In this document: in pieces, positions 44,851 through 53,284 of the stretch
Numbering within the stretch: the stretch's first letter is position 1
Layout of the letters: each line of letters starts with the position of its first letter
DNA from: Succinivibrionaceae bacterium UBA3769
GTDB lineage: Bacteria; Pseudomonadota; Gammaproteobacteria; Enterobacterales; Succinivibrionaceae
NCBI GenBank assembly: GCA_002372325.1
Contig: DFFT01000088.1
Coordinates: 12,628-76,627, forward strand
Length of the DNA stretch: 64,000 nucleotides
Direction: 5' to 3'
Position numbers and translations under genes: made by a program
Notes under the pieces: model-generated
Database searches by the model: none
What the model was told of the DNA's origin: nothing
Seen by the model: the letters and a program-made list of their open reading frames with translations, nothing else

Positions 44851-45939
44851 ATGATGAAGTGCACCTTTTGCGGCAAGGATGTTTCTGATGAGGCAAGAAT
44901 ATGTCCCCATTGCGGCATTTATATCTCCCGGACATTTCGGGAACCAAACAGGGACATAAGCTCCGGAGAAGACCGCATAAGCCCTGAAGGCAGCGCTAGC
45001 CCCGGCGGCAGCCAGAATTGCTTAAATCCCCGGGAACAGCGTCCGGAGTTTTCTCCCGCTGACACATCCCCGAAAGCTCCGAAGAAATCCTCGGGCATCT
45101 CCGCCCCCGACGCTGAACCAATGCCGGACTCCGGGTTCAAACCTTCCCCTGACCCCTGGCAGACCTCGCATGACCTTCCGAAGGAGCCCGAGGCTTCATC
45201 CCGGAAAAATCAGCAGCGCCGGGACATCTGCTCCTCATGCGGCAGCAGCTTGATGCCCGGCGATCGCTTCTGCAACATCTGCGGAACCAAGGTACCCGAC
45301 GAAAATCCGGGATATCCCTGCAATGACATAAATCCTCCCGTTAACGATCCTCAGGAACTCAGAGCCCTGAACCGGAGTATGGATACAATGTCCGCTCTGG
45401 TGCTTGCCGAATTGTGTCTCGGCCTGGGCGGGATAGCCTTTTTTCTGGTGATAATTGCCGTGGTGCTAATTACCGGAATTGCCGAATTATTGAAACCCCT
45501 GAGCGGGTTACCATTTTGTATGGTGATACTTGCCGGAATGGTGCACGCCGCAGTCCTCTTAGAATCCGTGCCGCTGATTCCAAGTGTCGTCAGCTTTTTG
45601 GACAGTCAGGGGACGGAATACTGGGACTTGTCAGCTAAGGGACGAAAAGCCCGCGTCATAATAAGAACCCTGCTGATTTTCATCGGCGTTTTTGTGGCAA
45701 TGTTCTTTTTAACAATGACCTTTGCAGTGGGAACCAGGGGAAGCGCTCCCCCTGCGGCATCCGATAAAGTCGCCCTCTGGATCATCGGAGGGATTGATGT
45801 TCTCCTTTTAATCGCAGACATCGTCCTGCAGATCTATGCCCTGAGAATTTTCCGCGAAATTAAAAAGAAGCTTAAAAACATGGCCGATCCCGTCCCTTCC
45901 TTTGATGGCAAGACTGTCAAAAAACCGAAAAGAGGATAA
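44851..45939 (+). CDS. Double zinc-ribbon membrane protein, copy A
   Basis: The 362-residue protein opens with a zinc ribbon (C-T-F-C at residues 4-7, C-P-H-C near 17-20). A disordered Pro/Ser-rich stretch and a second ribbon (ICSSCGSSLMPGDRFCNICG) follow, then four hydrophobic segments in the C-terminal half (about residues 180-340). This architecture (zinc_ribbon_2 plus membrane helices) is common in bacterial proteins of unknown function. A paralogue follows 20 bases later. Confidence 0.75.
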   Translation: MMKCTFCGKDVSDEARICPHCGIYISRTFREPNRDISSGEDRISPEGSASPGGSQNCLNPREQRPEFSPADTSPKAPKKSSGISAPDAEPMPDSGFKPSPDPWQTSHDLPKEPEASSRKNQQRRDICSSCGSSLMPGDRFCNICGTKVPDENPGYPCNDINPPVNDPQELRALNRSMDTMSALVLAELCLGLGGIAFFLVIIAVVLITGIAELLKPLSGLPFCMVILAGMVHAAVLLESVPLIPSVVSFLDSQGTEYWDLSAKGRKARVIIRTLLIFIGVFVAMFFLTMTFAVGTRGSAPPAASDKVALWIIGGIDVLLLIADIVLQIYALRIFREIKKKLKNMADPVPSFDGKTVKKPKRG

Positions 45940-45959
45940 TAATCAAGGAGGTACAGCTG

Positions 45960-47030
45960 ATGAAATGCTCCTTCTGCAGCAATGAGGTTCCTGATAATGC
46001 GAGAACGTGTCCCCGTTGCGGCATTTACCTCTCCCGGACATTCCGGAACCAAAACCGGGACACCGGTTCCGAAGAAGACCGCATAGCTCCTGACAGCAGC
46101 GCGGATTACCGAAATCCCCGAAACCGGAGAGAGCCGCGCCCGGATCGGGATCCCCGGGAACAGCGCCCGGAGTTTTCTTCTGATAACGCCGCCCCGGAGC
46201 CGGACTCCCGGTTCGGATCTTCCCCGGATCCCAGGCAAACCCCGCATGACTTTCCGGAGGATCCGCCGTTTTCAGGCGGGAGAGAGCCGCCGCGCCGGAA
46301 CTTCTGCTCCTTATGCGGCAACAGCCTGATGCCCGGCGATCGCTTCTGCAGCATCTGCGGAGCTCCGGCTTCCGGCGGAAATCCGGGAAATTACGGCAAT
46401 CCCGGCAGAGATCCTTATGGGAACAGACGCCCCGGCAATTCAGGTAATTCCGGAGGTTCCCCCGCCGGAGATCCTTACCGGAACAGGCGCCCAGGAAATT
46501 CCGGCAATTCCGGAAATAACAGAAATCGTCCCGGAAGACGCCCCGTTAACGATCGTCAGAGACTCCGCGCCCTGAACCAGAGAATGGAGTCCATGTCCCG
46601 TATGGTGCTTACCGCATTTTTTCTCGCCCTGGGCGGGATCCTGCTGCCTTTTTTGGGGACAATTGCCTCAGTATTGCATATCGTAATCGTCTTGAAATCC
46701 CTGCCGCTGACTGGGGAAGTCGTAAGCTTTCTGGACAGTCAGGGGGCGGAATACCAGGACTGGTCAGCCAAGGGACGGGGCGCCCGCGCCATGATAATAG
46801 CCCTTCTGATCCTGATGATCGCCATTGCAGCGGTGTTTGCTGTTCTGATGTTTATGGCGATAACTCATGTTAACGTTCACGGCAGCGATCCCGAATCGCT
46901 GGAAACTCCCCTTATCATCGTCTCTTTGATTGCTGGGTTCCTGTTTATTACCAATATCGCCCTCCTGATCTTCGCCATGATAAGGTTCTACGATATTAAA
47001 AGGATGCTTAAGAATCTGGCCGGAGATTAG
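45960..47030 (+). CDS. Double zinc-ribbon membrane protein, copy B (tandem paralogue)
   Basis: The 356-residue protein repeats the architecture of copy A: first ribbon C-S-F-C ... C-P-R-C, GIYLSRTFR, second ribbon FCSLCGNSLMPGDRFCSICG, then membrane segments. It differs in a longer Arg/Asn/Gly/Pro-rich linker with an internal repeat (PYGNRRPGNSGNSGG, then PYRNRRPGNSGNSGN). The ribosome binding site is AAGGAGG. The two genes form one operon that arose by tandem duplication and then diverged. Confidence 0.75.
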   Translation: MKCSFCSNEVPDNARTCPRCGIYLSRTFRNQNRDTGSEEDRIAPDSSADYRNPRNRREPRPDRDPREQRPEFSSDNAAPEPDSRFGSSPDPRQTPHDFPEDPPFSGGREPPRRNFCSLCGNSLMPGDRFCSICGAPASGGNPGNYGNPGRDPYGNRRPGNSGNSGGSPAGDPYRNRRPGNSGNSGNNRNRPGRRPVNDRQRLRALNQRMESMSRMVLTAFFLALGGILLPFLGTIASVLHIVIVLKSLPLTGEVVSFLDSQGAEYQDWSAKGRGARAMIIALLILMIAIAAVFAVLMFMAITHVNVHGSDPESLETPLIIVSLIAGFLFITNIALLIFAMIRFYDIKRMLKNLAGD

Positions 47031-47058
47031 CGCCGTTCACAAGATCCTTGATACGAAA

Positions 47059-47090
47059 AAGGCCGGAGTCCTGAGACTTCAGCCTTTTGT
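47059..47090. terminator. Terminator between the zinc-ribbon pair and ilvH
   Basis: AAGGCCGGAGTC (47059-47070) pairs with GACTTCAGCCTT (47075-47086) with two wobble pairs, followed by TTGT; AAAAA precedes. It can serve both convergent units. Confidence 0.75.
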
Positions 47091-47183
47091 GAATCGCTTT
47101 GTCCTAACCGGATTTCAGGAGCCCCGGGAAGTCATAGCGTCCTGCGCTGCTGCCCCGTGATGCTGCCTGCATCCGGCCGGCTG

Positions 47184-47681
47184 TTACAGCCTGAGAGATC
47201 TCTCTCCCCGGGAGATGCCGCAGACACCGGATCTTACCACCTCAACGATCTCGGTAACCTTGGTTACGGTCTCCAGGAAGATGTCCAGCTCCTCGCTGGA
47301 GCCGATGATCTCCACCGTGTAAATGGTAGGAGTAAGATCCACAATCTGCCCGTGGAAAATATCGGAAATGGTCTTAACCTCATCACGGATATCCCGGGTG
47401 ACTGCCTGAATCTTCACCAGCATGATTTCGCGTTCCACATGGTTGGAATCACAGAGATCGGTAACCTTGAGCACATTAATCAGCTTATGAAGCTGCTTGG
47501 TGATCTGCTCAACCTCTCCGTCATCGCAAAAGGTGGTGATAGTCATTCTGGAAAGAGTCGCATCCTCAGTGGGCGCTACCGTAAGAGACTCTATGTTGAA
47601 TCCTCTCTGAGAAAACAGCCCCACAACCCGGCTGAGAGCCCCGGTTTCATTTTCCAGGAGCACTGAAATTAAATGACGCAT
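47184..47681 (-). CDS. ilvH: Acetolactate synthase III small (regulatory) subunit
   Basis: IlvH confers valine feedback control on the IlvI catalytic subunit in branched-chain amino acid synthesis. The 165-residue protein has an N-terminal ACT domain (SVLLENETGALSRVVGLFSQ, then RGFNIESLTVAPTEDATLSR) and the usual C-terminal ACT-like half. The length is standard (163 in E. coli). It overlaps the ilvI stop by one base, which implies coupling. Confidence 0.96.
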   Translation of the reverse strand: MRHLISVLLENETGALSRVVGLFSQRGFNIESLTVAPTEDATLSRMTITTFCDDGEVEQITKQLHKLINVLKVTDLCDSNHVEREIMLVKIQAVTRDIRDEVKTISDIFHGQIVDLTPTIYTVEIIGSSEELDIFLETVTKVTEIVEVVRSGVCGISRGERSLRL

Positions 47682-49420
47682 TACACACGCTCCTCTTCAT
47701 CTCTGTTGATACGCATATCGCCCATGCTGCCTCCGCCGATCTGCATCGGATAGACGCGGGAGTCCGGATCCACCTGAACATCGATAACCACAGTCTTGTC
47801 CTTGATATCAAGAGCCTTCTTCAGGGCTGCATTAAGTTCGTCAGAATTGCCTGCCCTGATGCCCACCTGACCGTAGCACTCCGCCAGCTTCACAAAGTCG
47901 GGAGCGGCATCCATGAAGGTTTCGGTCTGCCGGCCGTTGTAGAACATCATCTGCCACTGCTTAACCATGCCCAGGGAAACATTGTTGAGAATCACAATCT
48001 TTACCGCAATACCGTACTGCAGGCAGGTGGCCAGCTCCTGAAGGTTCATCTGGAAGGAACCATCGCCGGTGATGCAGATAACCTCGGATTCCGGACTGGC
48101 GATCTTGGCGCCCACGGCGGCGGGGAAGCCGTAGCCCATGGTGCCCAGTCCGCCGGAGGACAGGAACTTCCGTGGGGTGTCAAACTTGTAATAAAGGGCC
48201 GTAAACATCTGATGCTGCCCCACGTCGGTAACCACAATGGCCTTGCCGTCGGTGATCCGGTAGATATCCTCCACTACCTTCCCCGGATGGAGCAGTCCCG
48301 GAGTGCCGTCTCCCGCGCAGGTGACCGGATGCCGGGTCTTCATGGCTTCGATCTCAGTCCACCAGGGATCCAGACGGGCATTGTCCATGGAGAGGTTCAT
48401 TTCCCTGATGACATCGTTCATCTGATCCAGCACTGTGCCGATATCGGCCACAATGGGAATGTCCACCTTAATGCGCTTGGCAATTGATGAAGGATCGATG
48501 TCCACGTGAACAATGCGGGCCTTAGGACAGTACTTGTCCACATTATTGGTGGATCTGTCCGAGAAACGCGCTCCCAGAGCAATAATGAGATCGCTCTCGT
48601 GCATGGCGGTATTGGCGGCGTAGGTGCCATGCATGCCCACCATGCCCAGGAACTGGGGATCAGTGCCCGGATAGGCGCCCAGTCCCATCAGGGTGGAGGT
48701 TACCGGAATATGGTATCTCCGGGCGAATTCGGTGACCTTGGCGCAGGCTCCCTCGGAGGCGATAACGCCGCCGCCGATGTGAATAACCGGCTTTTTGGCC
48801 TCGGCCAGCAGGCTGAGGGATCTCCGGATCTGCCCCTTGTGTCCGAATCTGGTGGGATTGTAGGAGCGCATGGTGATCTCGCTTAAAGGCTTAGGCTCGT
48901 ACGGGAACTTGTTTTTCGGGTTCTGGCAGTCCTTGGGAATATCAACCACTACCGGACCCGGGCGGCCGGTGGAAGCAATGTGGAAAGCCTTTCTGATAAA
49001 TACCGGAATATCCTCGGCCTTCTTGCAGATATAGCTGTGCTTGACAATAGGCCGGGAAATCCCCACCATGTCCACCTCCTGGAAGGCATCCTGACCGATA
49101 AGGAAGGTGGCCACCTGACCGGTGATAATCACCATGGGCACCGAATCCATATAGGCCGTGGCAATGCCGGTAATGGTATTGGTGGCTCCCGGTCCCGAGG
49201 TAACGAGGCAGCAGCCTACCCTGCCGGTGGTACGGGCATAGCCGTCGGCGGCATGGGCCGCTGACTGCTCGTGTCTTACCAGAACGTGATGAATCTTCTT
49301 TGAATCTTTTAAGGCGTCATAAATGTCGAGAACGGCTCCGCCGGGATAGCCAAAAAGCCTGTCAACCCCCAGATCCTCCAGGGTGCGCACAACCATCTCT
49401 GCACCTGATAACATTTCCAT
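47681..49420 (-). CDS. ilvI: Acetolactate synthase III large (catalytic) subunit
   Basis: IlvI is the thiamine-diphosphate and FAD-dependent enzyme that makes acetolactate or acetohydroxybutyrate. The 579-residue protein has the conserved Glu in VRHEQSAAHAADGYAR, the FAD region around GLGAYPGTDPQFLGMVGMHG, and the TPP/Mg motif GDGSFQMNLQELATCLQYG. It heads the ilvI-ilvH operon behind a leader of about 240 bases. Confidence 0.97.
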   Translation of the reverse strand: MEMLSGAEMVVRTLEDLGVDRLFGYPGGAVLDIYDALKDSKKIHHVLVRHEQSAAHAADGYARTTGRVGCCLVTSGPGATNTITGIATAYMDSVPMVIITGQVATFLIGQDAFQEVDMVGISRPIVKHSYICKKAEDIPVFIRKAFHIASTGRPGPVVVDIPKDCQNPKNKFPYEPKPLSEITMRSYNPTRFGHKGQIRRSLSLLAEAKKPVIHIGGGVIASEGACAKVTEFARRYHIPVTSTLMGLGAYPGTDPQFLGMVGMHGTYAANTAMHESDLIIALGARFSDRSTNNVDKYCPKARIVHVDIDPSSIAKRIKVDIPIVADIGTVLDQMNDVIREMNLSMDNARLDPWWTEIEAMKTRHPVTCAGDGTPGLLHPGKVVEDIYRITDGKAIVVTDVGQHQMFTALYYKFDTPRKFLSSGGLGTMGYGFPAAVGAKIASPESEVICITGDGSFQMNLQELATCLQYGIAVKIVILNNVSLGMVKQWQMMFYNGRQTETFMDAAPDFVKLAECYGQVGIRAGNSDELNAALKKALDIKDKTVVIDVQVDPDSRVYPMQIGGGSMGDMRINRDEEERV

Positions 49421-49504
49421 AAGGAAAGCCTCCGCTGGCTTCTGAAAAATACAAACAAGTAAAGGAGCCTGCCGAAAAGCAGGTTCGTCCGGTAAGATCT
49501 CCCC

Positions 49505-49554
49505 CGCTTTTCCGGGATATCGAATAAATCCCCTGCAGACTCCCGGAAAAAGCG
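49505..49554 (-). promoter_or_regulatory. Long hairpin in the ilvIH leader RNA
   Basis: CGCTTTTCCGGGA (49505-49517) pairs with TCCCGGAAAAAGCG (49541-49554), a stem of 13 pairs with one bulged base and a 23-base loop, in the leader of ilvI. A smaller hairpin (CCTGC with GCAGG) lies nearer the gene at about 49467-49482. No Leu/Ile/Val-rich leader peptide is seen, so classical attenuation is not supported. Confidence 0.45.
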
Positions 49555-49668
49555 TGCCCGCTAAAAGCGCCTTTCATAAGTCAAATCAAACTTAAGAAAT
49601 CCGCCTTTCTGCCTCCGTGTGTTAGAGACAGGCCGCTCTTCCAGGCTTCACGAAAAGCCATGACCGGG

Positions 49669-49674
49669 ATTATA
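49669..49674 (-). promoter_or_regulatory. Extended -10 promoter for ilvIH
   Basis: On the minus strand the sequence TGCTATAAT is a perfect extended -10 element. The transcript would start near 49662, giving a leader of about 240 bases before the ilvI ATG. The wider gap 49421-49770 holds no recognisable gene; a 26-codon frame starting directly after the promoter (MAFREAWKSGLSLTHGG...) is of doubtful meaning. Confidence 0.5.
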
Positions 49675-49770
49675 GCACCAAAGAAGGGGAACGAAAGAAT
49701 CACAGAGCAAAAACGCGACAGAACCGGCATCTCCGGCCCGAGATCCCTGAAAATATCTCTGCCGCAAAAC

Positions 49771-49803
49771 AAAAAGCCCGTCCGAAAAAACTTCCGAACG
49801 GGC
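49771..49803 (-). terminator. Terminator after ydiJ
   Basis: GCCCGTCCG (49776-49784) pairs with CGAACGGGC (49795-49803) with one mismatch. AAAAA at 49771-49775 becomes the T-run on the minus strand. Confidence 0.75.
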
Positions 49804-49874
49804 AGAAGCAAAACCATCTCGCTTTGCCTTCTCTCTATGCTTTAGTCTGTTTACTTCAGCTTTTTGCTGCCCCG

Positions 49875-52800
49875 CTACAGGATCTCGTTCAAAACCTGCA
49901 GGGGGTGCCGTACCTCGGCATGCTCCATCCTCTTAACCTGCTCCCGGCAGGAAAAGCCGGTAACAAGACAGCGGTTCAGGGGATACTTCTGGAATACCGG
50001 GGCCCAGTTCTGCCGGTAAATAGCCTGAGATCTGGCCTCATTGGCCGCGGTATGTCCGTAAAGGCCGGCCATGCCGCAGCAGCCCACCGGCACCGGAATA
50101 AGCTTCAGGGAAACCTGCCGGAAGATCTTCACCCAGTCGTCATGCGTCCCCGGCTTCAGGGATTTCTGGGTGCAGTGGGCCAGAAGATAGTACGGGTTTT
50201 CATCCTTGACACGGGGAGTCAGAAGACTGAGATTGTCCAAAAGCCATTCCTGGGTAAGCTGGATCACAAAATCCCCCCGGGCCGCACCCAGAGTCTTCCG
50301 GTATTCATCCCGGTAGCAGAGCACAATGGCGGGATCCACACCCACCATGGGAATGCCCAGACGGAACACCCGGTTGTAGAAATCGGAGGTTTTGGCTGCC
50401 GTCACGGCAAACTCCCGGAGATAGCCCCGGATATGGAGGGCTTTGCCGTTGGGTTTAAGGGGGAGCAGCACCGGAATTTTTCCGGTCTTGGCTACCAGAG
50501 ACACCAGATCATGAACCACCGGGGCATCATAAACCGTGGTGAAGGTATCCTGAACAATGAGAACCCTCTTAGCCCGCTCCGCGGGAGAGAGCTTTTCCAG
50601 AGCATTAAGATCAAAACGCTCCGGAGCTTTCTCCCGAAGAAGCTCCTTAAGAACCGGGCTGCTTAACACCGGCACATCCACAAAACCCAGAATCTTCTTC
50701 ACCATGAATTTGGCCGGAGAAAGGGAATTCACCTTGTTAAACAGGGTCGGAAGCCGGGCCATCAGAGGAGCGCTCTCCTCAAAATGCCTCACCAGAAGAT
50801 CCCCCGCCGGTCTGAGATAACGGGAATAATAGAGGTTAAAGAAACGGGCCCGGAAATCCGGCACATCCACCTTAATGGGACACTGGGAGGCACAGGCCTT
50901 GCAGGCCAGACAGACGTTCATGGCTTCCAGCACCTCATCGCTGAAGTCATAGCCCCTTTTGGTTACAGTATGCCAGGTTTTGCGGGCCAGATCCCCCAGA
51001 GTAACCCCGCGGGCTTCCGTTAGCTTTTCCTCCAGAAGAGGATTGGCCCCAGCCTCTTCCAGTTCCCGGAGCCACTCTCTCATAAGGCCGGCCCGGCCCT
51101 TGGGAGACTGGATGCGATCCCCCATGAACTTGTAGGTGGGGCACATGGGAGACGTGGTATCGTAGGAGAAGCAGGCGCCGTTGCCGTTGCAGCTCACCAC
51201 CCGGTTGTAGCTCTGCCTTACTCCCGGGGGAATCTGGCGATCGTAAAAGCCTCTCTTCACGGCATCCACGGAAACCAGACTGGCGGAATCGTTGCCGTAA
51301 GGAGCGCAGATCTTCCCCGGATTTATGCGGTTATCGGGATCAAAAACCCCCTTGACCCGGCGGAGCTCATCAAAAAGTCCCCCGTAATATTTGGGGCCGT
51401 ATTCGCTGCGATAGCCCCGGCCGTGCTCCCCCCACATAATGCCGCCGTATTTGGCGGTAAGCTCCGCCACCTTGTCGGAAATGGTTCTGAGCATCACCTC
51501 CTGCTCGGGATCGCAGAGATCCAGCGCCGGACGCACATGGAGCACCCCGGAATCCACATGACCGAACATGCCGTAGCGGAGATGATGGCTGTCCAGAAGC
51601 TCCCGGAACTCCTTTATAAAATCCGCGAGATGCTCCGGCGGCACTACCGTATCCTCCACGAAGGCCACGGGCTTCTCCGCGCCGTCAGCATTGCCCAGAA
51701 GCCCCACGGCCTTCTTTCTCATGGCATAAACAGCCTGAATATCCTTAAGCTCGGTACAGGTCTGATAACCGATGATGCCCCGGGAATTGCCCTCCCGGAG
51801 CTCTTCGTTCAGCGTATTTATGAGCAGATCCATGCGTACCTTTTCCAAAGCGGCATCGGTGCCGGCAAATTCCACAATGTTGATGCCGTCCATGGTTTTG
51901 CCGGGAACCTCGGTAAGCAGATCCTTAACCTGATACCAGACAATGTCCTTTTTCGCCATGGCAAACACGCAGGAATCAATGGTCTCCACCGAAAGCACTC
52001 CGGCATTTACCAGCTCCGGAGCATGACGGAGAGCGGAATCAAAGCTGTCATACTTGATATTGACGAGAGCCCGGAAGGAGGGAACGGGGGTGAGATCCAG
52101 CGTGGCTCCGGTGATAAAGCCCAGGGTGCCCTCGGCGCCGCAGATAATGCGGGAAATATCCAGAACTCCGGTTTCGGGATCCCAGACATGCTTAAGGTCG
52201 TATCCCGTCAGAAAGCGGGTGAGATCCGGAAAAGCCTTTACAATTTCATCCCGCTTTCCGACGGCGATTTCATAAACCGTACGGTAGATCTGCCCCTCCA
52301 TGGTGGCGAGATCCATTTTGGCTTTAAGCTCGTCTCCGGACACGGGACCGAAGGTCACCAGACTGCCGTCCATCAGCACCACATCCGTGTCCAGAATATG
52401 CTGCGAGGTTTTGCCGTATTTGAGAGAGCCCTGTCCCGAGGCGTCATTGGAAATCATGCCCCCCAGAGTGGCGCGGTTGGAGGTGGAAAGATTCGGGGAG
52501 AAGAAGAGTCCGTACTGCTTTATCTGCTCATTAAGCCAGTCCTTGATCACCCCGGCTTCGGCATGCACTGTTCTCTTTTCCGGATCCACGGCGCCGATGC
52601 CCTTCAAATGACGGGAGACATCGATGATCACCCCGGAGGTTAAAGAGCCCCCGTTGGTGCCGGTACCGCCGCCCCGGGGCGCAAACCGGATGCCGCGAAA
52701 CTCCTTTCTGGCCGCGAGCCGGAGCGCCGCCTGGATATCAGCAGGAGTTTTCGGAAAAAGGATTCCCGCCGGCAAAAGCTGGTACACGCTGTTATCCGTG

Positions 52801-52928
52801 GCCGCTGACAGTCTGGCGGCATAGGAATACTCTATTTCGCCGGCAAAGGCCCCCTCGGCGGCCAGAGTCTTAAAATAGCTGAGATAAAGCGGATCCAGTG
52901 AAATTTCCTTGGAGAGCTGCGGGATCAT
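49875..52928 (-). CDS. ydiJ: YdiJ-type FAD-linked oxidoreductase (D-2-hydroxyglutarate dehydrogenase family)
   Basis: The 1017-residue protein matches E. coli YdiJ (1018 residues), reported as a D-2-hydroxyglutarate dehydrogenase. Domain order is: FAD-binding type 4 (about residues 50-270, APRGGGTGTNGGSLT and GGMISNDASGQGSLKYGKTS), the FAD-oxidase C-terminal domain with the His-containing GHVDSGVLHVRP, a ferredoxin-like iron-sulfur part (CLACKACASQCPIKVDVP plus an outlying Cys set), and a CCG domain (PVGCCGMAGLYGH). I chose the ATG after AGGAAG; 23 more codons are open upstream. It is monocistronic and divergent from the Jet operon. Confidence 0.93.
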   Translation of the reverse strand: MIPQLSKEISLDPLYLSYFKTLAAEGAFAGEIEYSYAARLSAATDNSVYQLLPAGILFPKTPADIQAALRLAARKEFRGIRFAPRGGGTGTNGGSLTSGVIIDVSRHLKGIGAVDPEKRTVHAEAGVIKDWLNEQIKQYGLFFSPNLSTSNRATLGGMISNDASGQGSLKYGKTSQHILDTDVVLMDGSLVTFGPVSGDELKAKMDLATMEGQIYRTVYEIAVGKRDEIVKAFPDLTRFLTGYDLKHVWDPETGVLDISRIICGAEGTLGFITGATLDLTPVPSFRALVNIKYDSFDSALRHAPELVNAGVLSVETIDSCVFAMAKKDIVWYQVKDLLTEVPGKTMDGINIVEFAGTDAALEKVRMDLLINTLNEELREGNSRGIIGYQTCTELKDIQAVYAMRKKAVGLLGNADGAEKPVAFVEDTVVPPEHLADFIKEFRELLDSHHLRYGMFGHVDSGVLHVRPALDLCDPEQEVMLRTISDKVAELTAKYGGIMWGEHGRGYRSEYGPKYYGGLFDELRRVKGVFDPDNRINPGKICAPYGNDSASLVSVDAVKRGFYDRQIPPGVRQSYNRVVSCNGNGACFSYDTTSPMCPTYKFMGDRIQSPKGRAGLMREWLRELEEAGANPLLEEKLTEARGVTLGDLARKTWHTVTKRGYDFSDEVLEAMNVCLACKACASQCPIKVDVPDFRARFFNLYYSRYLRPAGDLLVRHFEESAPLMARLPTLFNKVNSLSPAKFMVKKILGFVDVPVLSSPVLKELLREKAPERFDLNALEKLSPAERAKRVLIVQDTFTTVYDAPVVHDLVSLVAKTGKIPVLLPLKPNGKALHIRGYLREFAVTAAKTSDFYNRVFRLGIPMVGVDPAIVLCYRDEYRKTLGAARGDFVIQLTQEWLLDNLSLLTPRVKDENPYYLLAHCTQKSLKPGTHDDWVKIFRQVSLKLIPVPVGCCGMAGLYGHTAANEARSQAIYRQNWAPVFQKYPLNRCLVTGFSCREQVKRMEHAEVRHPLQVLNEIL

Positions 52929-53284
52929 ATGATTCTTCCTGTGTGCTGAAATCCGGCGCCGCCATAAGCCCCTCCGAAACACTCTCCGGTATGGCATCAG
53001 GAGACGGTCTCAGGAGGCTCAGGACGGGGATTTCTGTGATATGGATAATGTTTCTGAATTTAACACTTTTGCGTTAAAAATCAACAAAAAGACTCCGGGA
53101 AATGCATCCGGAAAGTGAAACGCGGGGGCATAACATCCGGCCGCAATACCGGATAATCCGCCCCGGGAAGCCCGGAAAGGAGCATCCCCGGGAGCCTTCT
53201 GCCGCATTGAACAGGAAAGGTTTTTTAGTTAAAATAACTTTATTGTTTCCGTTGAATATACAGACACATCAGGCAGACCCCCAT
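52929..53284. other. Divergent intergenic stretch between ydiJ and the Jet operon
   Basis: The AT-rich centre (53030-53095) probably holds promoters for both sides; GATAAT at 53043-53048 is a weak -10 candidate. The frame of the SMC-like gene stays open through 53102, but the sequence there has no homology-like character. A TTG at 53243 is an alternative start for that gene. Confidence 0.4.

Noticed and set aside
49581..49674. Leader peptide for attenuation of ilvIH
   Set aside because: The 26-codon frame after the promoter has no run of Leu, Ile or Val codons and no clear terminator-antiterminator pair.
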